The notes under the pieces are model-generated. The model searched no databases, had not been told where the DNA came from, and saw nothing but the letters and a program-made list of their open reading frames with translations. From an uncultured Siphonobacter sp. (GTDB lineage: Bacteria > Bacteroidota > Bacteroidia > Cytophagales > Spirosomataceae), in contig CAJYHS010000149.1 in NCBI GenBank assembly GCA_913774715.1, positions 1 to 64,000 on the forward strand: 64,000 nucleotides of DNA, in the 5' to 3' direction. A program made the position numbers and the translations under genes. Of this stretch, positions 8,821-17,071 are shown piece by piece; the stretch's first letter is position 1; each line of letters opens with the position of its first letter.

Positions 8821-9630
8821 TCATTTTAACAGATCTGCGATTCGCTCGGCGACGGCTTTTCCAAGGTCATTCAAAGCCGATTGATTATAGTGCACGAAAT
8901 CTTTCATCCCGTTTCTCTCCGCAAAAAGCGGGGCGTCTTCGTAGACGATGTAGACGCGGGACATTCGCCGGGCAACGTTCCGCTGGGCCTTTCGAACGGC
9001 TTCATTGCCGATGGGTTGTCGGCCCTGCTGATTTCCGGTTAATACGATATAAAAAGGCAGCTTTTTCGACAGGGCTTTTCGGAACCTACCGATGAGTTCC
9101 CCGAGTGTTTTTTCGTACGCTTCGGGGCTTAGCTTCTGATCAAAAATAGCATTGGCATCGCGTTCGCCCTGAAGCCAGATGATTCCGTTGGCTTTGGTGT
9201 GTGTCTTTTTTTCGGCGGCTTTTATTTTCAGAATGGCTTTGTCAACTAAGGTTCGGTGGCCGGTTCGATCCCAGGTTCCCATTTCCTGCAATTCTGCGTT
9301 TCGATGGGCCGAACTTCCACCCCGGGCCGTTGCTGCGATGACTACCTGAGTTCGGGTTAACTCCTGATACCGTTGGGCGAAGGCCGGCCAGGCACTGCCC
9401 GTGTTGGCCACCTGAAAATCCAGGGCATTCTCCCCGACCGGATCGTTCAGGGGTATCAATGAATCACTTTGATACCGATACTCCAGTGCTCCGTTTACTC
9501 GTACGGATTCCTCCGCATTTCCCTGTCCGACGGCATTACTTTGTCCGGCAACAATGAAAAGTACTTTCTTCTGAGCGAGCAGTGGGAAACTACATAAGGC
9601 CAAAAGAGCGATTAGTAAGGCCTTTTTCAT
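8821..9630 (-). CDS. SASA-type carbohydrate O-acetylesterase
   Basis: The 269-residue product from the ATG at 9630 carries a signal peptide (MKKALLIALLALCSFPLLAQ). It shows the blocks of the sialate O-acetylesterase/CE6-like SGNH fold (PF03629): the nucleophile Ser in GQSNAVG, GGSS plus the following region, WLQGERDAN, and the C-terminal DFVHYNQ with the catalytic Asp/His. The ATG at 9630 overlaps the stop codon of the upstream gene by 4 nt (ATGA), which supports this start over the one two codons earlier. It probably removes acetyl groups from a plant or microbial polysaccharide in the periplasm. The sialate name is family nomenclature; no sialic-acid genes are nearby. Confidence 0.85.
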   Translation of the reverse strand: MKKALLIALLALCSFPLLAQKKVLFIVAGQSNAVGQGNAEESVRVNGALEYRYQSDSLIPLNDPVGENALDFQVANTGSAWPAFAQRYQELTRTQVVIAATARGGSSAHRNAELQEMGTWDRTGHRTLVDKAILKIKAAEKKTHTKANGIIWLQGERDANAIFDQKLSPEAYEKTLGELIGRFRKALSKKLPFYIVLTGNQQGRQPIGNEAVRKAQRNVARRMSRVYIVYEDAPLFAERNGMKDFVHYNQSALNDLGKAVAERIADLLK

Positions 9631-12185
9631 TGCCATTCCAGAGCTAATACTTCCACGCCCAGGCCAGCTAACTCATAGTCAGTACCCGACAGAGTTTTAC
9701 CCGTCTGTACGCTTTTCAGGGATTTTACTTTCGCTCCGGGTTTCCACTTTTCAGGATTAATAGTGACGGAGAAATGGGTTTCCTGCTCCCGGTTGTTGAG
9801 TAAAATCACATATAACCGATCTTTCGATTCGGCCAGAATGTAATCAATGGCGGGGTGACTGGGGGTTATGAGCCCTTCCCGAATCTGTACGTTAGCGGTA
9901 TTTCCATACACGCGTCCCGGTTGAAATCCATACGTCTGGTGCGGGCCCACTTTGGGCGTCACGAAACCTCTGGGGAAACTCACGTTTCCGTTGGTGCGAA
10001 GCTCTGCTTCGGCCATGAGGTAGTCCGTAATCCAGCCAATTTGCCACCAGGCGTGGTGCGGGTAAGGTCCGGCTCCTTTGTTCATGGCATTCCAGTAATA
10101 CGAAGCGACGCTGGTTTTTTCATCCACGAATGCATCCCGACCGAACGCTCCGGCCCGGGCCATATCGGCAAAGAGCGGCTCCTGGGTTAACTGATACATA
10201 CGAATGAATAACCCGGCGTGACTACAGAGCTGAATAGGTCCGTGTCGAACGGCCGAGCCGAAAATGCCTCCGTGTTCAAAACTTAATCCCGCCTGAGCAA
10301 TTTCCCAGTCTTCGCGTGTGACCTTATTAACCGTCTTTGTCTTCTGACTGGGAATCGGGTGCGTATAAATGGAACAGGTATAGATTTTCGCGGCAGTGAT
10401 GGCAGCCTGTTTGTACGTTTCTTTTTTAGTAATGTCGTATAAATCGAGTAAGGCCTGAGCCGATTGGCCCGTAGCAAAATCGGGAGCATAGCGGGCATCG
10501 CCGCATACGCCGAGAAAAGCTCCTTTATGGACGGCTTCTTTGATGAACCAGTCGGCTCCTTTCTGGGCCGCTTTTAAATACCGATCTTCTTTCAGGATTC
10601 GGTACGCTACCAGCAAGCCGTAAAACGTCGGCCGAACATCGGGAATGTCTTTAAAAATTTCCTGATCTGTGTGGTGATCGTAGGCTACGGCCCAGCGGCC
10701 ATCGGGCTTTTGCGTGCGAAGCAGGAACTCGGCTCCGGCTTTGAGTTTTTCCCGTAATTCCTGATTGTCAGGCTCGAAAAGCAGCATATTGCCCAGATCG
10801 AGCATGGTATAATAGGTTACGGCAATCGGCTCGACTACTTCGCCCCACTCCTCCACAAACTTCCTGGACTTGGCCAGGTAATACTGCCCCTCGACGGCTC
10901 CTTTGAAAAAACCCGTATCCGTTTGCTGAACGATCTTGAAATTCAGAGCGTAGGGCAATACCTTTTGCGTTAAATCGGGATCGGCAGTGGCCTGAGCCAG
11001 ATACCACATGGCCCCGTAATCCGCGTTTTTCATCGCGTCCTTATTCGAACCGACTACCCCACCCAGATACGACTGAGCCCCGATTTTACGGCCCTGATAC
11101 TCTTCAATGTTCCATAAAGACGTAACCGGGTCGGTCAGGTAGTGATGCATTTTCTCTACCCGGCTGGAAAGAGCCTGTTTACTCTGCCGCAGGGCCAAAC
11201 CTTCTCTGAATCGATAGACATCATATACGGCGTGATTGATCGCTTTGAACCAATCCCCGGCAATCAGGCTGTAACGAAAGGAATACTGAATACTTTCTCC
11301 CGCATTCAGGGCTGATTTATCCTCGCCCAACACCGGATAATACAGGGTCGGGCTTAGTTCTGCTTTACGGTTTTTATGCGAAAGGCCAATGAACCAGTCG
11401 GTTTGCGTGCTATGGTCTTTTGCCCAGGGATCGCGGGCCAAGCCTGGGTCAGGAATGATGGATAAGGTAAGCCCACTTTTCGTCGAAACCAGGGGGCATA
11501 AGGTACTCACGCAGCGTTCCCGGTAGACGACGGGTAAGTCCGGTACCCCCATGCCATAGGCATAGGCTTTGACGAAATCCTTTTCAATGGCCTTGCCCTG
11601 AAAGTAACCCGGTACCGTCGCCCAGGCCAGTTGCGATTCCGCAATCGGAGCCAGCGTCGGACTCGCCAGGGAATAGTAGCCTTTCTTCCGAGCTTTCAAC
11701 GACTGGGTAACCAGAATATCGCCGGAAAAACGCTCATCCAACCTAACCTCCATGACCAGCGTTGCCCGCGAAGTTTCCTTTTCAAACTGAAGACGATTCG
11801 CCCCCAGCTTCGTGGCTTTACTGAACAGGAAATGCTCGGCCTGCCCCGCCGTGTTTAAAGAGACGGCATTCGTGCTCTCATCCCACTGATCTTTCTGGTA
11901 ATGGTAACTTTTCTCGGGAAAGGTTCCGCCCGTGCTTAACTGAAAACTTCGGGAAGAATGCGGATCGGGCTTTTCGGTACTGAACAACAACGTCCCTTCA
12001 CCCGAAGCATTAGCTAGATTCGTCCAGGTTTTTCCCTGTTTAACGGAAAGCTTCACCAATTGCCAGCCCGCTGGTTTCTGCTGCCAGATTAATTCCAGCT
12101 GATCGTTTTTCAGAGCAAGCCTTGAAGGTGACTGAGCGTGCAATGCCCCCGCGATTCCCAGAAAAATCAGTACTAAATATCTCAT
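9627..12185 (-). CDS. Large secreted protein with alpha-helical repeat core, possible novel glycosidase
   Basis: An 852-residue protein with an N-terminal signal peptide (MRYLVLIFLGIAGALHAQ). The first 300 residues are beta-rich. About 340-720 alternates helices with aromatic, Gly-rich turns (LLRTQKPDGRWAVAYDHH, GYNP-like and HAWWQIGWITDYLMAEAE segments), which looks like an alpha/alpha toroid of the six-hairpin glycosidase type. The last 120 residues are again beta-rich. That layout (beta-sandwich, toroid, small beta domain) is shared by several polysaccharide lyases and glycoside hydrolases, but I cannot assign a CAZy family or catalytic residues. Position between SusD and the esterase, with translational coupling to the esterase, argues for a role in breaking down the same glycan. 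Confidence 0.6.
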   Translation of the reverse strand: MRYLVLIFLGIAGALHAQSPSRLALKNDQLELIWQQKPAGWQLVKLSVKQGKTWTNLANASGEGTLLFSTEKPDPHSSRSFQLSTGGTFPEKSYHYQKDQWDESTNAVSLNTAGQAEHFLFSKATKLGANRLQFEKETSRATLVMEVRLDERFSGDILVTQSLKARKKGYYSLASPTLAPIAESQLAWATVPGYFQGKAIEKDFVKAYAYGMGVPDLPVVYRERCVSTLCPLVSTKSGLTLSIIPDPGLARDPWAKDHSTQTDWFIGLSHKNRKAELSPTLYYPVLGEDKSALNAGESIQYSFRYSLIAGDWFKAINHAVYDVYRFREGLALRQSKQALSSRVEKMHHYLTDPVTSLWNIEEYQGRKIGAQSYLGGVVGSNKDAMKNADYGAMWYLAQATADPDLTQKVLPYALNFKIVQQTDTGFFKGAVEGQYYLAKSRKFVEEWGEVVEPIAVTYYTMLDLGNMLLFEPDNQELREKLKAGAEFLLRTQKPDGRWAVAYDHHTDQEIFKDIPDVRPTFYGLLVAYRILKEDRYLKAAQKGADWFIKEAVHKGAFLGVCGDARYAPDFATGQSAQALLDLYDITKKETYKQAAITAAKIYTCSIYTHPIPSQKTKTVNKVTREDWEIAQAGLSFEHGGIFGSAVRHGPIQLCSHAGLFIRMYQLTQEPLFADMARAGAFGRDAFVDEKTSVASYYWNAMNKGAGPYPHHAWWQIGWITDYLMAEAELRTNGNVSFPRGFVTPKVGPHQTYGFQPGRVYGNTANVQIREGLITPSHPAIDYILAESKDRLYVILLNNREQETHFSVTINPEKWKPGAKVKSLKSVQTGKTLSGTDYELAGLGVEVLALEWQ

Positions 12186-12272
12186 AAGCTTTTATTAAGG
12201 ATACTTCAGGCAAAAACCTTTACCCAAACTCCATCAAACAAACCTCGAATGTGTAAACGCATCAACTTACCC

Positions 12273-13745
12273 TTACTGCCAGTCGGGGTTTTGCACCAGC
12301 TGAGGATTCGCATTAATCTCATCCTGCGGAATGGGAAAATAACGATGACGAGCCTGTGGATTTCGGGTCGGATAGACGTTATTGACCGCTTTGGGCACCA
12401 CCTGCAAAAAGGTATTGGTTCGGGTGAGATCGTACCAGCGATCTCCTTCGGCAAAAAACTCCCAGGCCCGCTCCTGAAGCAGAGCCGTAATGAATGCGTC
12501 TTTGCTTAAGCCCGGTGTCAAATCAGCCAGCCCCGCCCGTTTACGAATTTGATTGATATAGCCATACGCTACCGCTGTTGCTCCGTTCTGACGGGCTTCG
12601 GCTTCCGCTGCCATTAAAATCACATCGGCATACCGGAAGATGGGAATGTTTGAGGCGTAGGTATTCCCATTGGAATTCGGATCGCGGTACTTTTTTACCA
12701 GTACGCCTTGCGTGGTAATGGGGGTAATACTCCGCTGAGGGATGGTGTTGTTATTCAAAGCCACGTAAGTCGTATCCAGTAACAGCCGACGCTTGTCGAT
12801 GGGATCGAAAGAGTTATAAAACGATTGATAGGCGAAGGCTGAACCGTAGGAAACGCGTCCGTATTCTTTCCCATTACTGTTGGCTGGACCGTAAAACGAA
12901 CCAATCTGCGAGGTTTGACCCGGCTGGAAACTTTCGCTTTCAAACGCCCACATGTTCTCTATTCGGGCCTGATCTTCCTTGGAAACATCGTATACGTCCA
13001 GCACGTTGGGCAGCAAACTGTATTTTCCCGAAGTAATCACCAGCTGAGCTTTCGCCAGAGCCGTAGCCCAGTCTTCGTTATATAAAGCCGCCTTGGCGTA
13101 TAAAGCCAGAGCCGTTTCCTTGGAAGCCCGGCCTTTCACAAGCGTGGCTGAATATGAAGGCAGGCGTTTAACGGCCTCCTCCAAATCCTGATAGATCTGT
13201 TGATAGACCTGAGCTTTTGTACTTTTACCAAGATAGGCTTCCGTCAGGTTGGTGCTAGCTTTGGTTTTAACGATAATCTCACCAAAATTTTTCGTTAACG
13301 TCCAGTGGTAAAAAGCTCGCAGGTAATACGCTTCTCCAAGGATTTCCTCCCGACGCTGGGTGTTCATGGTAATGGCCGGCACGCGTTCCAGCACCCAGTT
13401 GGCTTTTTCAATACCGCTATACACCCGCCAGATTTGCAGAGGCGACTCGTGGGTACGATCAAAGCTCTTGGCGGCTGAATACTGTTTATCATACGAAAAA
13501 AGCGTATAGGTGTCCCTTCCCACCACGGGCCGGGCATAGACCTGATCCGCACTGAAATCACTGACAATCAGCGGAGCCGGTCCGCTGTATAAACTTGCCA
13601 GCGATCCGTACGTAGAAGTAATGGCGGCTTCCGCGTCCTCAGCCGTCTTGTAAAAATTTTCCGTAAAAATGGATGAGTAAGGCGTTTCCTGTAGCTGACA
13701 GCTGGCCATACTCAGGGTTAATAAAGCAAAGAATATTTTTTTCAT
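12273..13745 (-). CDS. SusD/RagB-family outer-membrane glycan-binding lipoprotein
   Basis: A 490-residue lipoprotein whose signal ends in the lipobox LSMASC, so it should be anchored on the outer face of the outer membrane. The early TPYSSIFTENFYKTAEDAEAAITSTYGSL is the usual SusD N-terminal region. ILGEAYYLRAFYHWTLTKNFG belongs to the TPR-like core. The C-terminal LLQERAWEFFAEGDRWYDLTRT and FPIPQDEINANPQLVQNP are hallmarks of the family. It pairs with the SusC protein encoded 13 nt upstream and forms the lid of the import channel, capturing oligosaccharides. The bound glycan is not predictable from sequence. Confidence 0.95.
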   Translation of the reverse strand: MKKIFFALLTLSMASCQLQETPYSSIFTENFYKTAEDAEAAITSTYGSLASLYSGPAPLIVSDFSADQVYARPVVGRDTYTLFSYDKQYSAAKSFDRTHESPLQIWRVYSGIEKANWVLERVPAITMNTQRREEILGEAYYLRAFYHWTLTKNFGEIIVKTKASTNLTEAYLGKSTKAQVYQQIYQDLEEAVKRLPSYSATLVKGRASKETALALYAKAALYNEDWATALAKAQLVITSGKYSLLPNVLDVYDVSKEDQARIENMWAFESESFQPGQTSQIGSFYGPANSNGKEYGRVSYGSAFAYQSFYNSFDPIDKRRLLLDTTYVALNNNTIPQRSITPITTQGVLVKKYRDPNSNGNTYASNIPIFRYADVILMAAEAEARQNGATAVAYGYINQIRKRAGLADLTPGLSKDAFITALLQERAWEFFAEGDRWYDLTRTNTFLQVVPKAVNNVYPTRNPQARHRYFPIPQDEINANPQLVQNPDWQ

Positions 13746-13758
13746 AGAAGTCTAGAGA

Positions 13759-16700
13759 TCAAAACGTTACCTGAATTCCACCTAAAAATGACTTGGCCGT
13801 TGGGTACACCAGATTATCAATACCAATCTGCGTGTTAGAGTTACCAAAGGTATTTACCTCGGGATCAAAACCACTGTAGTTCGTCAGGGTGAAGAGGTTA
13901 TTACCGCTCACGTACAGGCGGGCACTGCCTACGCCTTTGATTTTAGGTAAGGTGTACCCCAGCGTTATATTCTTGCAGCGAAGGAACGAGCCATCTTCCA
14001 TGAATCGGTTACTAATCGGCAGACGACCGCCCTGCAACACGCCGGGGTATTCATTGTTAGGATTCGTCGGGGTCCAGCGGTTGGCCGTTCCAGCGTAGAG
14101 GTTACGACCACCAAGCGGATTCTCAAACGTATAGCGAATGAGGTTATAGAGTTTATTTCCCTGAACGCCGGAGAATAAAGCACTCAGATCAAAATTCTTG
14201 TAACGAACATCCGTTGAAAAACCATAAATGAATTTAGGGTTAGCCTCACCCGTAATGGTCCGGTCATCATCGGTAATAGCTCCGTCGCCGTTCAGATCCT
14301 TTACTTTCGTTCCTCCTACGCGGCCGTCCGCTCCGGGCAATACGCTCTCGCCGGTTTGGTAAATGCCATCGAAGATAAAGGTTTTGAATAAGCCCAGCGA
14401 ACGGCCCACCTGCAGGACGGTATAGTTGGAAACCACGTATTCCTGAATATTGCCTCCCAGTGAAAGCAGTTTATTGCGATTGATGGTAGCATTAGCAGAT
14501 ACATTCCATTTCACAGGGCCATCAAGAATGCGACCATTCACGGCTAACTCAATGCCTTTGTTTTCCAGTGAAGCGAAATTTCCGGTAATAGTGCTGTAAC
14601 CCGAAGAAATGGGTAACTGCTGCACAAACAGGAGGTCATTGGTACGTTTGTGATACACGTCCATTACCACGTTAAGCCGGTTATTGAGTAAGCTCAGATC
14701 AAACCCCAGGTTCAACTGCGTTGATTTTTCCCACTTCAAGTCGGGGTTAGGAATACCCGAAGGATTGATTCCCGTGGCTAATACGTGATCGAAAACGTAG
14801 TTACTACCCGAGCTCACCAAAGCCAGCGACTGATAGGGATCAATGGCTCCAGCGTTTCCAGTCATGCCGTAACTCGCCCGCAGTTTTAGATCCGAAAGCC
14901 AGGAAACCCTCTTTAGGAAAGGTTCTTCAATGATTCGCCAGCCCCCGGAAATCGCCGGAAAAAATCCGTATTTGTTATTGTTACCAAATTTGCTGGCTCC
15001 ATCTACACGGGCGGTTAAGTCTAGGAAATATTTGTCCTTATACCCGTAGTTAATCCGTCCCATGTAAGAATCCAGCCGGCTTTTGTTTCGATAACTCGAC
15101 ACTGTTCGCTCCGTTGCTAACTGCACGGCTTCGTTCAAGGTAGCATCGTTGGGAAATTTAGAGGCTGAAATGCTATTGCCGTTGTTATTATCAGTCTGGG
15201 TGGCAAATAATCCCGTGAATTTGAGCGAGTGATCTTCTCCAATTTTAGTGCTGTAGGTTAACACACTTTCGTGCAGGAGTCCCGTAAAATTCGAGTTATT
15301 TTTACTGGCACTGCCCCCACCCGATACCAGCTCTACCTGACTTTGAATGGACCGGGGCCGATACACATCGCCGAGTGCACTCATCAGGTTCACATTCAGC
15401 GAAGCCCGGTAACTCAGGCCTTTGGCCAGACTAAAATCAGCGTAAACATTGGCAATCGTACGTCGTTCGGTATTCCGGTTTAAGATTGAAGCCAGTCCCA
15501 GCGGGTTAGCTACTTCGCGGTATCGTTGATTAAACTGATCACCGAAGGGATAAAGCGTTCCGTCTTCGCGGTAAGGCTGCATGGTAGGCGGAGCCGCAAT
15601 GGCCGCCCCGATCAAATTGGAACTCGCCGAGCCGTCGAGTCCTCCACCCACGGAAGGTACGCGGTTATTTACCGAATAGACCGCCATGATACTCGTTCCT
15701 ACTTTCAGGAGTTTACTTACCCGGTGATCAAGGTTTAACCGCATCGAGTAGCGGGTAAAATCGGAGTTAATCAGAATTCCATCTTGTTTGAAATAATTAC
15801 CCGAGAGCGATAACTGCGTCTTGTCTGAACCACCCATAATCGAAATCTGATGGTTCTGCATAGCCGCCTGACGGAAAATCAAATTCTGCCAGTTAATGCC
15901 TTCCCCTAAAGAGGACGGATCGGCATATACGTTAGTTTTGAAAACATCGTTCTCTAATTCCGCAAATTGTCGGGCATTGAGTACTGGCATTCGTTTCGTG
16001 GTTTCCTGAACGCCATAATAGCCTTCGTAGGTAACCGTCGAGACACCCGCTTTTCCGCGTTTGGTGGTGATCAGAACTACGCCGTTAGCGGCTCTGGCTC
16101 CGTAAATGGCTGTGGCCGAGGCATCTTTCAGGACTTCAACCGATTCGATATCACTCGGGTTAATCTGGGAAAGCGGACTTAAACTGTTGACATCACCGCC
16201 GTTGGAAAACTGGATTCCGTCAATGACGTATAAAGGCTCCGAAGATCCGTTAATGGAGTTGGTACCCCGAATCCGAACGCTGATGTTCCCGCCCGGAGCG
16301 GCTGAGTTTTGCGTCACCTGCATCCCGGCTACCCGGGCCTGAAGGCCCTGAGCCACATTGGCTACGGGCGTTTGCAGGATTTCGGCGGCTTTTACGGATA
16401 CAATAGAACCGGTGGTTTCTACCTTCCGCTGCGTTCCGTAACCCACAACGACGACCTCATCCAAACCCCTTTCATCCGATTTAAGGACTACGTTAATGAG
16501 CGTTTTTCCACCTACGGCTACTTCCTGGGTTACATAGCCTACTGAAGACAGTACCAAAGTAGCCTGAGCAGGCACGTTACTAAGGGTAAATTCTCCACTG
16601 GCATTGGTTTGCGTGCCGCGTGTTGTCCCTTTAATGGTGACGCTAACGCCGGGAACGCCGCCTTCATTCTCAGCGGTCACTATGCCCCGCACATCCACTT

Positions 16701-16770
16701 GCTGGGCCTGAACGGTAAACATCCACCCCAGACACAGGAGCAGGCTAAAGGCACGTACTAATAATTGCAT
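13759..16770 (-). CDS. SusC/RagA-family TonB-dependent outer-membrane transporter
   Basis: From the ATG at 16770 the product is 1003 residues with a signal peptide (MQLLVRAFSLLLCLGWMFTVQAQ). The longer frame starting at 16803 would bury this signal. After it come a carboxypeptidase-regulatory-like beta-sandwich (about 25-105), a TonB box and plug with DEVVVVGYGTQRK and VRIRGTNSINGSSEPLYVIDGI, then the 22-strand barrel. It ends in an aromatic residue (QVTF), as outer-membrane barrels do. It imports oligosaccharides into the periplasm together with the SusD lipoprotein. It is the first gene of the minus-strand operon and faces the LacI-type gene across a 301-bp control region. Confidence 0.96.
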   Translation of the reverse strand: MQLLVRAFSLLLCLGWMFTVQAQQVDVRGIVTAENEGGVPGVSVTIKGTTRGTQTNASGEFTLSNVPAQATLVLSSVGYVTQEVAVGGKTLINVVLKSDERGLDEVVVVGYGTQRKVETTGSIVSVKAAEILQTPVANVAQGLQARVAGMQVTQNSAAPGGNISVRIRGTNSINGSSEPLYVIDGIQFSNGGDVNSLSPLSQINPSDIESVEVLKDASATAIYGARAANGVVLITTKRGKAGVSTVTYEGYYGVQETTKRMPVLNARQFAELENDVFKTNVYADPSSLGEGINWQNLIFRQAAMQNHQISIMGGSDKTQLSLSGNYFKQDGILINSDFTRYSMRLNLDHRVSKLLKVGTSIMAVYSVNNRVPSVGGGLDGSASSNLIGAAIAAPPTMQPYREDGTLYPFGDQFNQRYREVANPLGLASILNRNTERRTIANVYADFSLAKGLSYRASLNVNLMSALGDVYRPRSIQSQVELVSGGGSASKNNSNFTGLLHESVLTYSTKIGEDHSLKFTGLFATQTDNNNGNSISASKFPNDATLNEAVQLATERTVSSYRNKSRLDSYMGRINYGYKDKYFLDLTARVDGASKFGNNNKYGFFPAISGGWRIIEEPFLKRVSWLSDLKLRASYGMTGNAGAIDPYQSLALVSSGSNYVFDHVLATGINPSGIPNPDLKWEKSTQLNLGFDLSLLNNRLNVVMDVYHKRTNDLLFVQQLPISSGYSTITGNFASLENKGIELAVNGRILDGPVKWNVSANATINRNKLLSLGGNIQEYVVSNYTVLQVGRSLGLFKTFIFDGIYQTGESVLPGADGRVGGTKVKDLNGDGAITDDDRTITGEANPKFIYGFSTDVRYKNFDLSALFSGVQGNKLYNLIRYTFENPLGGRNLYAGTANRWTPTNPNNEYPGVLQGGRLPISNRFMEDGSFLRCKNITLGYTLPKIKGVGSARLYVSGNNLFTLTNYSGFDPEVNTFGNSNTQIGIDNLVYPTAKSFLGGIQVTF

Positions 16771-17071
16771 AGGCTTAGAGGTTAATATCTTATAATAATA
16801 CAATAAATCAACTTTAGAGGTTACAGGTAGCTGAGGACTTCTATCTGGCTTCAGCTCTGGAACCTACTGTGTTTTATACCAAAAACAATAGAAATAGTTA
16901 AATAAAATGATCAAAAACTACCGGGAACATTCCCGGAAATGTTCTCGATAGTTAATTTCAGCCAAAAATGTTTATATTGAACTTACTTTATGAAGAGAGG
17001 CCGAGAATGGACCAAGCCGTTTACCAAGCACTCGGCATATAAATAAAGTACAATTTTTACCTCTAAGCGTT
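16771..17071. promoter_or_regulatory. Divergent control region between susC-like operon and lacI-like gene
   Basis: About 300 bp without a gene. It must hold both promoters, though I find no perfect TTG/TAnnTTTG pair on either strand. It contains a 20-bp inverted repeat at 16925-16944. The decamer ACCTCTAAGC also occurs just before both start codons (minus strand at 16773-16782, plus strand at 17059-17068), with a third close copy on the minus strand at 16812-16821. Confidence 0.6.
16925..16944. promoter_or_regulatory. Candidate LacI-type operator
   Basis: GAACATT and AATGTTC form a perfect 7-bp inverted repeat around the GC-rich centre CCCGGA. It lies midway between the divergent susC-like and lacI-like genes. 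Operators of LacI/GalR proteins are palindromes of similar length, often with a CG near the dyad. The assignment to the adjacent regulator rests on position. Confidence 0.45.

Noticed and set aside
8821-9630. Sialic-acid catabolism reading of the locus from the sialate O-acetylesterase-like protein
   Set aside because: No nan genes, sialidase or epimerase nearby; the family name covers esterases acting on many acetylated glycans.
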